Of a stretch of DNA of 64,000 bases, positions 1 through 7,688 are shown piece after piece. Below the pieces are notes generated by a model. That model made no database searches. It was not told where the DNA came from and was given only the letters and a program-made list of their open reading frames with translations. This stretch comes from JAATGI01 sp036510675 (GTDB taxonomy: Bacteria > Pseudomonadota > Alphaproteobacteria > ATCC43930 > CGMCC-115725): the NCBI GenBank assembly GCA_036510675.1, contig DATCDN010000138.1, positions 1-64,000 of the forward strand, in the 5' to 3' direction. Each line of letters starts with the position of its first letter. Within the stretch, counting starts at the first letter, position 1. The translations under genes were made by a program, and so were the position numbers.

Positions 1-73
1 CCGCCGCCGCGATCGGGCTTGCGGCCGACACGCTCGCGGCGATCAGCACCAGCGCCGCCGGCAAGCCTCTCAT
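1..73 (-). CDS. Start of a secreted or membrane protein, probably the TauE-associated TIGR02186 family (cut by window edge)
   Basis: Only the first 24 codons lie in the window. They read MRGLPAALVLIAASVSAASP and onward, a short basic start followed by a hydrophobic stretch that looks like a signal peptide. The ATG overlaps the stop of the TSUP exporter gene in an ATGA junction, so the two are translationally coupled. In alphaproteobacteria the partner downstream of such an exporter is often an uncharacterised TIGR02186 membrane protein. That identity is inferred from position, because too little sequence is visible to confirm it. Confidence 0.5.
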   Translation of the reverse strand, partial: MRGLPAALVLIAASVSAASPIAAA

Positions 74-981
74 GGCATCCGCAACTCCAGCGAATAGAGA
101 TCATGGGGGGTGATGGTCAGGTCGGCCGCCAGCTTAGCCGCGGCCGCCACCACCAGCACCCCGAGGAGGGCGCGGAAATATTCGCCGCGCAGATGCGTTC
201 CGACCCGCAGCCCGACCTGCACCCCGACCACGCCGCCCAGCAGCAGGATCATCGCCAACACGATATCGACCGTGCCGTTTTCGACCGATTGCAGGATGGT
301 GACGCTGGCGGCGACGAAGATGATCTGGAACAGCGAGGTGCCCGGCACCAGCGCCGTCGGCATGTCCAGCACATAGATCATCGCCGGGACCATCAGGAAG
401 CCGCCGCCGACCCCTAGCACCCCCGACAGAAACCCGCCCGCGAGGCCGACCGCCGCCGGGGCGATGGCGCTGATATAGAGCTTCGAGCGGCGAAACCGCA
501 TCTTCAGCGGCAGGCGGTGGATCCAGCCATGCCGGTGCAATTTGCGCCGGGCCGCCGGCGCTCGGAACAGGATGGCACGGCCGCTCTCGAACAGCATGAA
601 GGCGCCGAGACTGCCTAGCATCACGATATAGGCGAAGTTGATCGCGATCTCGATCTGGCCGACACGGCGCAACGCGGCGAACAGCCAGACCCCCAGCACC
701 GAGCCGACCAGCCCGCCCGCCAGCATCACCAGTCCCATCTGCAGATCGATATTGCCGCGCCGCCACTGTGCCAGCGCGCCGGTGACGGAGCTGCCGACCA
801 GTTGATTGGCCGAGGCGGCGACGGCGAAGATCGGCGGAATACCGATGAAGATCAGCAGCGGCGTCATCAGCCAGCCGCCCCCGACGCCGAACAGACCCGA
901 CAGAAAGCCGACGGCACCGCCCAGGATCAGCAAGATGACGACGCTCTGTGATTCGCCGACAATGGGCAGGTAGATGTCCAT
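70..981 (-). CDS. TSUP (TauE/SafE) family sulfite or organosulfonate exporter
   Basis: The 303-residue protein is a polytopic inner-membrane carrier of the TSUP family, which exports sulfite, sulfoacetate or related anions. It has the internal two-fold repeat of the family. A glycine-rich motif GLFGVGGGWLMTPLL occurs near residue 30, and a second copy, GVLGVGGGFLMVPAM, near residue 190. About eight hydrophobic segments are visible, with a basic cytoplasmic loop around residues 140-165. The ATG at 981 begins directly before the first membrane segment. The gene is coupled to the partial gene at the window edge. The substrate cannot be told from sequence. Confidence 0.85.
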   Translation of the reverse strand: MDIYLPIVGESQSVVILLILGGAVGFLSGLFGVGGGWLMTPLLIFIGIPPIFAVAASANQLVGSSVTGALAQWRRGNIDLQMGLVMLAGGLVGSVLGVWLFAALRRVGQIEIAINFAYIVMLGSLGAFMLFESGRAILFRAPAARRKLHRHGWIHRLPLKMRFRRSKLYISAIAPAAVGLAGGFLSGVLGVGGGFLMVPAMIYVLDMPTALVPGTSLFQIIFVAASVTILQSVENGTVDIVLAMILLLGGVVGVQVGLRVGTHLRGEYFRALLGVLVVAAAAKLAADLTITPHDLYSLELRMP

Positions 982-1051
982 GCCCCAATAACGGGCGAGT
1001 CGCCGGCTAAATCAAGCGGCGCCGGCGCCCGCCGGTCTTATCGCGGAGGGA

Positions 1052-1417
1052 TCAGAACCACCAGGTCCGGGCATGATCAATGCCGCGCTGCTCGCCGGCG
1101 AGCTTCAGCCCCTTGATACAGCGCACCAGGTACCAGACCAGCCAGAACAGCAGGACCAGCCAACCGATGAGGATGAACGTGGTAACGAGGCCGATGACGA
1201 CATACAGCAGGCCGATCCAGAAAGTGCGTATCTGAAAGGTATAATGGCTATAAAGCCATTCCGGCGCGCCATCGCGATAGATATAGGCCATTACCAGCGC
1301 AATGATCGGCGTGATGCCGATGATCAGGCCCAGCAGATACAGCACGTAGATGATCTTCACGGGACCGCCGCTCGCGGCGCCACCCGAAGCCGAGCCGTTG
1401 AATTGAGCGTCCGCCAT
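1052..1417 (-). CDS. Small membrane protein, DUF4870-like
   Basis: The 121-residue protein has a Gly/Ser/Ala-rich cytoplasmic start, a hydrophobic segment at about residues 22-47, an amphipathic stretch with the motif SHYTFQIRTFWIG, and a long hydrophobic segment at about residues 68-97. It ends with a basic tail and WWF. The SHY-FQ-RTFW pattern is typical of DUF4870-like proteins, which have no established function. It lies 20 bases downstream of trpS on the same strand and may be cotranscribed with it. Confidence 0.75.
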   Translation of the reverse strand: MADAQFNGSASGGAASGGPVKIIYVLYLLGLIIGITPIIALVMAYIYRDGAPEWLYSHYTFQIRTFWIGLLYVVIGLVTTFILIGWLVLLFWLVWYLVRCIKGLKLAGEQRGIDHARTWWF

Positions 1418-1437
1418 GTCCCCCTCCGCCCCGCTGT

Positions 1438-2436
1438 TTACGGTCGCAACAATCCCATCATATCGGAAACCAGCCGCAAATTCTCATCGGCGATGTGGTT
1501 GGCGCGCTCGGCGCCGCGCCGCAGGATGCCGTCGATATAGGCGGGATCGGCGACCATGCGCTTCATCTCGCCGCCGATGCGGCCCAGCGTCACCGAAGCG
1601 CGTTCGGCCAGCTCCGCCTTGAAGTCGGAAAAGTTGCGGCCGGCGAAGCGCGCGACCACCGCCTCGATCGGCTCGTCGGTCAGCGCCGCGTAGATGCCCA
1701 GAAGATTGGCCGCCTCGGGGCGCGCCTCGGCATCCGTCACGGTCGCGGGCAGCGGCTGTGGGTCGGTCTTGGCGCGCCGGATTTTCAGCGCGATCGCCTC
1801 GGCATCGTCGGTCATGTTGATGCGCGAATAATCGGACTCGTCCGATTTCGACATTTTCCGGGTGCCGTCGCGCAGGCTCATGACCCGCGTCGCGGCGCCG
1901 AAAATCTGCGGCTCCGGCAACGGGAAGAAGCTGGTGTTGTAGCGGTGATTGAAGGTGCCGGCGATGTCGCGCGACAGTTCCAGATGCTGCTTCTGATCCT
2001 CGCCCACCGGGACATGAGTCGCGCGATAAAGGAGAATGTCCGCCGCCATCAGCACCGGATAGGCATAGAGCCCCAGCCCGGCCTCGTCGCGATGCTTCCC
2101 GGCCTTCTCCTTGAACTGCGTCATGCGGTTGAGCCAGCCGAGCGGCGTCAGGCAGCCCAGCAGCCACGCCAGTTGGGCATGCGCCGGCACCATGCTCTGA
2201 TTGAAGATGATGCAGCGATCGGGGTCGATGCCAGACGCGATATAGGCCGCCGTCACCTCGCGCGTCGCGTTGCGCAGCTCGGCCGGGTCCTGCGGCAGCG
2301 TCAGCGCATGCAGATCGACGATGCAGAAGATGCATTCATAATCGGCCTGCAGCGCCACCCAGTTGCGGATGGCACCGAGATAGTTGCCGAGGTGAAGATT
2401 TCCGGTGGGCTGAATGCCCGAGAAGATGCGCGGCAT
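1438..2436 (-). CDS. trpS: Tryptophanyl-tRNA synthetase
   Basis: The 332-residue class I synthetase charges tRNA-Trp in the cytoplasm. The HIGH-type motif PTGNLHLGNY is at residues 10-19 and KMSKS at 194-198. GEDQKQHLELSRDIA, typical of TrpS, is also present, and the length fits the family. The ATG at 2436 was chosen because MPRIFSGIQPTG is the usual start. Longer in-frame starts run into the antitoxin gene. The murJ-trpS neighbourhood is common in alphaproteobacteria, but here a toxin-antitoxin pair lies between the two genes. Confidence 0.96.
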   Translation of the reverse strand: MPRIFSGIQPTGNLHLGNYLGAIRNWVALQADYECIFCIVDLHALTLPQDPAELRNATREVTAAYIASGIDPDRCIIFNQSMVPAHAQLAWLLGCLTPLGWLNRMTQFKEKAGKHRDEAGLGLYAYPVLMAADILLYRATHVPVGEDQKQHLELSRDIAGTFNHRYNTSFFPLPEPQIFGAATRVMSLRDGTRKMSKSDESDYSRINMTDDAEAIALKIRRAKTDPQPLPATVTDAEARPEAANLLGIYAALTDEPIEAVVARFAGRNFSDFKAELAERASVTLGRIGGEMKRMVADPAYIDGILRRGAERANHIADENLRLVSDMMGLLRP

Positions 2437-2467
2437 GCGCCTGTTATCGCCGTGCGCGGCGAGAGGG

Positions 2468-2749
2468 TCAAGAACCGGAACGCTGGCGGCGCGTTTCCGG
2501 CGGCGGTTCAACGGCGGCTTCCAGCGTTTGCCTGATGAAACGCTGATAGGGCATCCCGGCTTGCTTGGCTTTAGCCTTGACCGCCCGCAGCAAGCTGCCC
2601 GGCAGCCGCATATTCACGCGCTCGGCCTTCGGCTGAAACTCGAACCGTACCCGATGAAATCCGGAGAGGTCGTATTCCGTAAGATCGCTATTGGCGACGA
2701 AGTCTTCGGCTTCTTCATCGGTCTTTAGAATCGGGAGCTGTTTTTTCAT
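2468..2749 (-). CDS. brnA: BrnA-type antitoxin with ribbon-helix-helix domain
   Basis: The 93-residue protein has an acidic N-terminal half that would contact the toxin. The C-terminal ribbon-helix-helix region (about residues 46-82) contains VNMRLPGSLLRAVKAKAKQ and the helix GMPYQRFIRQTLEAA. This is the BrnA/CopG-type antitoxin pattern. The start lies 35 bases inside the 3' end of the toxin gene, so the two are coupled with the toxin first, the usual BrnTA order. By analogy with characterised BrnTA pairs, the complex is expected to repress its own promoter. No operator was identified. Confidence 0.82.
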   Translation of the reverse strand: MKKQLPILKTDEEAEDFVANSDLTEYDLSGFHRVRFEFQPKAERVNMRLPGSLLRAVKAKAKQAGMPYQRFIRQTLEAAVEPPPETRRQRSGS

Positions 2750-3053
2750 AGCGTTCCATTTCCTGACGATGCATGTGGCGGGCGCTGATGGGGCGTATCA
2801 GCATGCTGTCCCCGCGCTGCCGCAGCGTGAAAACCAGAAAGATGGGACGATTCTTAGCGTCCGTCGAAACCGCCATGAAGCGTTGCTCGGTCCCCGAATG
2901 GGCCACATCGGGCCTGACGTCGATCTCTTTTCCGAACAAATCTTCAATGGTCTCGATTGAAATTCCATGTTTCCGGCACTTCTCGCGGTTGGCGTCATCC
3001 CAATCGAAGCCGACGATGTTTCCAGCCTGGAAAAAGGATATTGGATTGTACAT
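2715..3053 (-). CDS. brnT: BrnT-type ribonuclease toxin
   Basis: The 112-residue protein has the BrnT core: GFDWDDANREKCRKHGIS near residue 15, a central RFMAVSTDAKNRPIFLVFT strand pair, and the C-terminal signature RPISARHMHRQEMERYE. BrnT toxins fold like RelE and cleave RNA; the activity of this copy is inferred. The N-terminus carries about 14 extra residues before the usual start, but ATG 3053 is the only ATG in frame and has no clear Shine-Dalgarno sequence. A TTGACA hexamer ends just upstream. The gene lies 18 bases beyond the murJ stop. Confidence 0.85.
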   Translation of the reverse strand: MYNPISFFQAGNIVGFDWDDANREKCRKHGISIETIEDLFGKEIDVRPDVAHSGTEQRFMAVSTDAKNRPIFLVFTLRQRGDSMLIRPISARHMHRQEMERYEKTAPDSKDR

Positions 3054-3071
3054 ACGTTTGTCAACCCGCCA

Positions 3072-4619
3072 CTAAGCCGTCCGCCGTCGCAGCCGGCGCG
3101 TCAGATCGCGGCGGTCGATGCCCGACAGCGCCAGCGCCAACGCGAAGAACACCACGATGCCGCCGAGGACCAGCGTCGCCAGCGCCAGGATTTGCACCGC
3201 CAGCACGCCGCCCAGCGCGCCGCGCAAGAGCCACGCCACGATTGCCAGCACCACGCCCGTGGCGATCGCCGCCGCGAACAGGCGCGGCAGACGCCGCCGG
3301 GCGCCGGGATCGAGCGTGAAATGGCCGCGCCGCATCAGCACCCAGGTCAGCCCCACGGCATTGACCCAGCCGGCAATGCTGGTCGCCATCGCCACCCCGA
3401 CATGGGCGAGGCCGGTCCCGAGGCCGAGGCCAATGGTCAGCGCGATATTGATGGCGACAGTGACGGCGCCGATGATGACCGGCGTGCGCGTGTCATGGCG
3501 CGCGAAAAAGCCGGGCGCCATCACCTTGATCAGCACGAAGGCCGGCAGGCCCAGCGCGTAGGCGGCCAGCGCCGGCGCGGTCGCCCGCGCATCGGCGGCG
3601 GAGAAATGGCCATGCTCGAATAGCACCGCCAGGATCGGCAGCGCCCCGACCGCCAGCGCGATCGCCGCCGGCAGGGTCAGCAACAAGGCCAGCTCCAGGC
3701 CGCGATTCTGGGTGTCGTTGGCGGCGGCGATGTCGCCGGTGCGCACCTGTCGCGATAAAGTCGGCAGGATCGCCGTGCCGACCGCGATGCCGATCACCGC
3801 CAGCGGCAACTGGTTGAGCCGGTCGGCATAATTGAGGAACGAGACCGAGCCGGTCGGCAGCAGCGACGCGATCGCGGTCGAGACCAAGAGGTTGATCTGA
3901 GTGACGCCGGCGCCGAACACCCCCGGCACCATGATCCGCAGCAGCCGGCGCAATTCCGGGGTGAGGCGCGGCACCGGCAGCGACAACGCCATGCCGGCGC
4001 GGGCGCACGACGCCATCAGCCACAGAAATTGCGCCAACCCGGCCCCGGTCACCGCCCAGGCCAGCGCCTCGCCAGTCAACGGCCGCACCCCGACCAGCGC
4101 GCCGATCAGGAAAATGTTCAGCAGCACCGGCGTCACCGCCGCCGCCGCGAACCGCTCCAGCGAATTCAGGATGCCGCCCTGCAGCGCCACCAGCGAGATG
4201 AACACGAGATAGGGAAACATGATGCGCGTCAGATCGAGCGCCAGCGCGAATTTGGCGGGATCGGCGCGGAAGCCCGGCGCGATCACGTCGAGAATCCATG
4301 GCGCGCACACCTCGCCGAACAGCAGAAACAGCAGCAACGCCACCAGCAGGATGGCCAGCGCCTCCTCGGCGAAGCGTTTGGCCTCGACCCGGCCGTCGGT
4401 CGCCACCTTGCCGGCGAAAATCGGCACGAAGGCGATGCTGAACGCGCCCTCGGCGAACAGGCTGCGGAACATGTTGGGCAGGCGCAGGGCGACGAAGAAC
4501 GCGTCGCTGACGGCGCTCGCGCCGAGAAAATCGGCGGTCAATATCTCGCGCACGAAACCCAGCACCCGGCTGATCATGGTATAAGAGCCGAGCGTCGCGA
4601 CGGAGCGGATCAGTGCCAT
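3072..4619 (-). CDS. murJ: Lipid II flippase MurJ (MviN)
   Basis: The 515-residue protein has about 14 membrane segments. It flips lipid-linked peptidoglycan precursor across the inner membrane. The N-terminus (ATLGSYTMISRVLGFVREIL, then SDAFFVALRLPNMFRSLFAE) is the MurJ signature, including conserved arginines of the central cavity. It belongs to the MOP superfamily and its length is typical. It is divergent from dapB across 61 bases, placing two cell-wall-related genes back to back. Confidence 0.95.
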   Translation of the reverse strand: MALIRSVATLGSYTMISRVLGFVREILTADFLGASAVSDAFFVALRLPNMFRSLFAEGAFSIAFVPIFAGKVATDGRVEAKRFAEEALAILLVALLLFLLFGEVCAPWILDVIAPGFRADPAKFALALDLTRIMFPYLVFISLVALQGGILNSLERFAAAAVTPVLLNIFLIGALVGVRPLTGEALAWAVTGAGLAQFLWLMASCARAGMALSLPVPRLTPELRRLLRIMVPGVFGAGVTQINLLVSTAIASLLPTGSVSFLNYADRLNQLPLAVIGIAVGTAILPTLSRQVRTGDIAAANDTQNRGLELALLLTLPAAIALAVGALPILAVLFEHGHFSAADARATAPALAAYALGLPAFVLIKVMAPGFFARHDTRTPVIIGAVTVAINIALTIGLGLGTGLAHVGVAMATSIAGWVNAVGLTWVLMRRGHFTLDPGARRRLPRLFAAAIATGVVLAIVAWLLRGALGGVLAVQILALATLVLGGIVVFFALALALSGIDRRDLTRRLRRRTA

Positions 4620-4680
4620 AACGCTGATTTAGGGCGATTCGGCGCGGGACGCAAAGAGCGGGTGGCGCGGAGGCGCGAGC

Positions 4681-5490
4681 GTGGCTGAGATTGGAATTGG
4701 CATCACCGGCTGCGCCGGGAAGATGGGCCGCATGCTGGTGGCGGAGATCGCGGCGACGCCGGGCGCGCGAATCGTTGCCGGCATCGAGGCCCCCAGCAAT
4801 CCGGCGCTGGGGCGCGACCTCGGCGAACTGGCGGGGATTGGCGCCATCGGCGTCGCGGCGGGCGACGATCCCGAAACGCTATTCCAGACCGCCGATGTCG
4901 TGATCGACTTCTCGACGCCGGCGGCCGGTGTGCTGTCCGCGCGCCTCGCGGCACGGCACAACAAACCATTGCTGCTGGGCACCACGGGTCTCAGTGCCGA
5001 GCAAGGCGAGGCGGTGCGCACCGCGGCGACGATCGTGCCGATCGTCTGGCCGCCCAATACCAGTCTCGGCGTCACGCTGATGCTGGCGCTGGTCGAGGAT
5101 GCGGCGCGCCGGCTCGGTTCCGATTGGGATATCGAGATCGTCGAGATGCATCACCATCACAAGGTCGATGCCCCGTCCGGCACCGCCTTGGCGCTGGGCC
5201 AGGCCGCCGCATTAGGGCGCGGGATCGACCTCGCCAGCGAAAGCGAACGGGGGCGCGACGGCGTCACCGGCGCGCGGCGCCAGGGCACGATCGGCTTCGC
5301 GGCGCTGCGGGGCGGAGACATTGCGGGCGACCACACCGTCATCTTCGCCGGCGCGGGCGAGCGGCTTGAATTTACCCACCGCGCCGCCTCGCGCCAGATC
5401 TTCGCCAAGGGCGCGGTTACGGCCGCGCTGTGGCTCGGCCGGGGCCAACCGCCCGGCCTCTACGGCATGAAGGATGTGCTGGGGCTATAA
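4681..5490 (+). CDS. dapB: 4-hydroxy-tetrahydrodipicolinate reductase
   Basis: The 269-residue enzyme uses NAD(P)H to reduce 4-hydroxy-tetrahydrodipicolinate in the lysine and diaminopimelate pathway. The N-terminal Rossmann motif GCAGKMG is at residues 10-16. The catalytic segment EMHHHHKVDAPSGT, with the catalytic His/Lys set and the substrate-binding SGT, is at about 155-168. The start is GTG 4681, which places the first strand directly before the nucleotide motif. The 3' end overlaps the convergent methyltransferase gene by 6 bases. Confidence 0.95.
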   Translation: MAEIGIGITGCAGKMGRMLVAEIAATPGARIVAGIEAPSNPALGRDLGELAGIGAIGVAAGDDPETLFQTADVVIDFSTPAAGVLSARLAARHNKPLLLGTTGLSAEQGEAVRTAATIVPIVWPPNTSLGVTLMLALVEDAARRLGSDWDIEIVEMHHHHKVDAPSGTALALGQAAALGRGIDLASESERGRDGVTGARRQGTIGFAALRGGDIAGDHTVIFAGAGERLEFTHRAASRQIFAKGAVTAALWLGRGQPPGLYGMKDVLGL

Positions 5491-6210
5491 GGGCTTCTTC
5501 GCGATGACGATGCGCTGCGGCGGGAACACGCCCAGCAGATAAGGCCCGTCCATCGTCACCGCCATGCCGGCCTCGCGGAACGTTTTGGCGTGGCGCGAGA
5601 CGAACATCAGATCGGAAATCACCGCGACACCGCCGGGCTTCAACACCCGCGCGATCTGGTTGCACGCCTGTGCCCGAACCTCGGCGCCACGAATATTGTG
5701 CAGGCAAAGGTTGGACACCACGACATCGAACGTGCCGTCGGGAAAGGTCATGTTCTGGACCGCGCCGGTCGCCAGTTCGCACCGCGCCGCGACACCCTCG
5801 ACGGCGAGATTGGCGGCGGTGCGCTCGATCCCGTTGTCGCTCAAATCCTTGCCGCTCCAAATATCGAGGCCGACACCGCGCCCGGTGTCCAAGCGCTTGG
5901 CCGCGCCGACCAGGAGCAGGCCCCGGCCGGTGCCGACATCGAGCACCGTCTCGTCGCCGCGCCACTCAACGTGATCGAGAATGCGGTCGCGGTGCCGCAG
6001 CTTGCCGACACGGGCATTGCGCATCATCAGCGCCGCCTCGAGTAGCAGCACCAATCCGATCAGGCCGAAAATCGTCTGGGGCCAAATCGCGTGCCACCAG
6101 GCGCCGGCGCCGGCCAGGACCAAGGCGGCGATGCCGCCGAGGGTCAATCCGCGCACCACGCCGGGGGCGTCCACGCCGTAATCGGGTCGCGCCATCACGG
6201 TATCCACCAT
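5485..6210 (-). CDS. Membrane-anchored class I SAM-dependent methyltransferase
   Basis: The 241-residue protein has two N-terminal hydrophobic segments (about residues 20-65) and then a class I methyltransferase domain. Motif I is VLDVGTGRGLLL, and the post-motif region has FDVVVSNLCLHNI and VLKPGGVAVISDL. The substrate is unknown. ATG 6210 was preferred over ATG 6228 because GAAGGAGG sits 8 bases upstream of it. The gene is divergent from a TetR regulator, and two operator-like palindromes lie between them, so it is the likely target of that regulator. Confidence 0.82.
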   Translation of the reverse strand: MVDTVMARPDYGVDAPGVVRGLTLGGIAALVLAGAGAWWHAIWPQTIFGLIGLVLLLEAALMMRNARVGKLRHRDRILDHVEWRGDETVLDVGTGRGLLLVGAAKRLDTGRGVGLDIWSGKDLSDNGIERTAANLAVEGVAARCELATGAVQNMTFPDGTFDVVVSNLCLHNIRGAEVRAQACNQIARVLKPGGVAVISDLMFVSRHAKTFREAGMAVTMDGPYLLGVFPPQRIVIAKKPL

Positions 6211-6245
6211 CGTCGCAGCCTCCTTCATCTCGCGAATTCGCCTTT

Positions 6246-6262
6246 ACCTAACACCGTTAGAT
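6246..6262. promoter_or_regulatory. Probable TetR operator, copy 1
   Basis: ACCTAAC-ACC-GTTAGAT is a 7-3-7 inverted repeat with one mismatch. It has the same spacing and nearly the same arms as the perfect copy at 6271-6287, with centres 25 bp apart. It lies between the divergent methyltransferase and TetR genes, where an autoregulating TetR would bind. Confidence 0.75.
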
Positions 6263-6270
6263 GAAAGATA

Positions 6271-6287
6271 ATCTAACAACGTTAGAT
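6271..6287. promoter_or_regulatory. Probable TetR operator, copy 2
   Basis: ATCTAAC-AAC-GTTAGAT is a perfect 7-bp inverted repeat around a 3-bp centre, in an AT-rich patch of an otherwise GC-rich region. It lies 24 bases before the chosen TetR start. The spacing of the two copies suggests two dimers on the same region, controlling both divergent genes. Confidence 0.8.
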
Positions 6288-6311
6288 TTGGCAAGCGGGA
6301 CGACAAGCGCG

Positions 6312-7052
6312 ATGGCGCGGACCAGGAAGATTTCCGAACCGAAACCCGCCCGCGCGGCGCCGCTGACGCGTGACACCATCGTCGGCGCCGCGAAGGCGGT
6401 GCTGGAGCGCGACGGCTATGACGCGCTGACCATGCGCGCCGTAGCGAGCGAACTCGGCGTGCGGGCGGCGTCGCTCTATTGGCATGTCCGCGACAAGGAC
6501 CTGCTGGAGGATTGGCTGTTCGGCGCCCTCCTCGACGAGGTCACGCTGACGGTACGCGGCGCCGATTGGCGTGAGGATGTACGCGCCATCGCCCGCCAGA
6601 TGCGCGGGCACCTCATGAGCAAGCGGGATATGCAGCGCGTCTCCGCCGGCCGCTTCGTGCTCGGGCCGCCGCTGTTGCGCCAGATGGAAATCATCCTCGG
6701 CGTGCTGCGCCGCGGCGGCCTGTCGAACCGCGATGCCGCCTTCGGCATCTATACGCTGCTGAATTACGTCAACGGCTTCGTGCTGTTCCAAACCGCACCG
6801 CTCTCGGCCGCGCAGGCCAAGGGGGCGAAGCGGGGCGTGGTATTCGCGGGATTGCGCCGCCAGCTAGCGGCCTTGCCGGCGGCAACCTATCCGAACAGCG
6901 TCGCGTTGGCCGGCGATCTCACCTCGAACGATCCCGACGCGCGCTTCGAGTTCGGCCTCGATCTCCTGATCGAGGGATTGGAGCGGCGAGCGAAGCCAAG
7001 CCACGCGGATGCGTGGCGCCCGGCGTCTGAGGGACTAAATCAAGAATCATAA
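6312..7052 (+). CDS. TetR-family transcriptional regulator (TetR_C type)
   Basis: The 246-residue regulator has an N-terminal helix-turn-helix (about residues 24-60). It contains DALTMRAVASELGVRAASLY followed by WHVRDKDLLEDWL, very close to classical TetR/TetR_C-type repressors. The C-terminal half would bind a ligand and dimerise. ATG 6312 was chosen because an earlier in-frame ATG at 6261 would place the start inside the operator region. The 3' end overlaps the convergent apt gene by 13 bases. The likely targets are itself and the divergent methyltransferase. Confidence 0.85.
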   Translation: MARTRKISEPKPARAAPLTRDTIVGAAKAVLERDGYDALTMRAVASELGVRAASLYWHVRDKDLLEDWLFGALLDEVTLTVRGADWREDVRAIARQMRGHLMSKRDMQRVSAGRFVLGPPLLRQMEIILGVLRRGGLSNRDAAFGIYTLLNYVNGFVLFQTAPLSAAQAKGAKRGVVFAGLRRQLAALPAATYPNSVALAGDLTSNDPDARFEFGLDLLIEGLERRAKPSHADAWRPASEGLNQES

Positions 7053-7555
7053 CTCACGACCGAGGTGAACGGCACGTCGAGCCGGTCGCGGCCCTTGAGG
7101 AAGGCGAGTTCGATGATGCACGCCGCCGCCGCGACGTCGCCTCCGACCAGCCGCACCAGCCGGATGGCCGCCGACAGAGTGCCCCCGGTCGCCAGCAGAT
7201 CGTCGACGATCGCGATGCGCTGCCCCGGTTGCACCGCATCGGCCTGAATCTCGATGGTGTCGCTGCCATATTCGAGATCGTAAGTGTGGGGAATGATCGA
7301 GCCGGGCAGCTTGCCCTTCTTGCGCACCATGACGAAGCCGCAGCCCAGGCAATAGGCGAGCGGCGCCGACACCAAGAAGCCACGCGATTCGATGCCGACC
7401 AGCAATTCCGGCTTATAAGGCCGCAAGATCTCGGTCAAATACTCGACAGTGGTCTTCCATGCCTCGGCATGCGCCAGCAATGTCGAAATATCGTAAAATA
7501 AAATCCCGGGCCGCGGAAAATCAGGGACCCCGCGAATATGATCCTTTAAATTCAT
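7040..7555 (-). CDS. apt: Adenine phosphoribosyltransferase
   Basis: The 171-residue enzyme converts adenine and PRPP to AMP in purine salvage. The N-terminus (IRGVPDFPRPGILFYDIS) is the Apt signature. The PRPP-binding motif VDDLLATGGT is at residues 117-126, and GIESRGFLVSAPLA precedes it. ATG 7555 gives the typical family length. The gene is divergent from the Mla operon across 133 bases in which no clear promoter consensus was seen. Confidence 0.95.
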   Translation of the reverse strand: MNLKDHIRGVPDFPRPGILFYDISTLLAHAEAWKTTVEYLTEILRPYKPELLVGIESRGFLVSAPLAYCLGCGFVMVRKKGKLPGSIIPHTYDLEYGSDTIEIQADAVQPGQRIAIVDDLLATGGTLSAAIRLVRLVGGDVAAAACIIELAFLKGRDRLDVPFTSVVSYDS

Positions 7556-7688
7556 GACATATTTCTCCCCGCGCACTGTAACCGAGCTTTCCACCGAGAA
7601 AAGCGGCAAATTGGCGAAGAGTACGGTGTGGAACCGCGCGCCGTCGCGGTGCATTGTCGGAATCGCGTGAATCGGTAGACTGGGCAAT

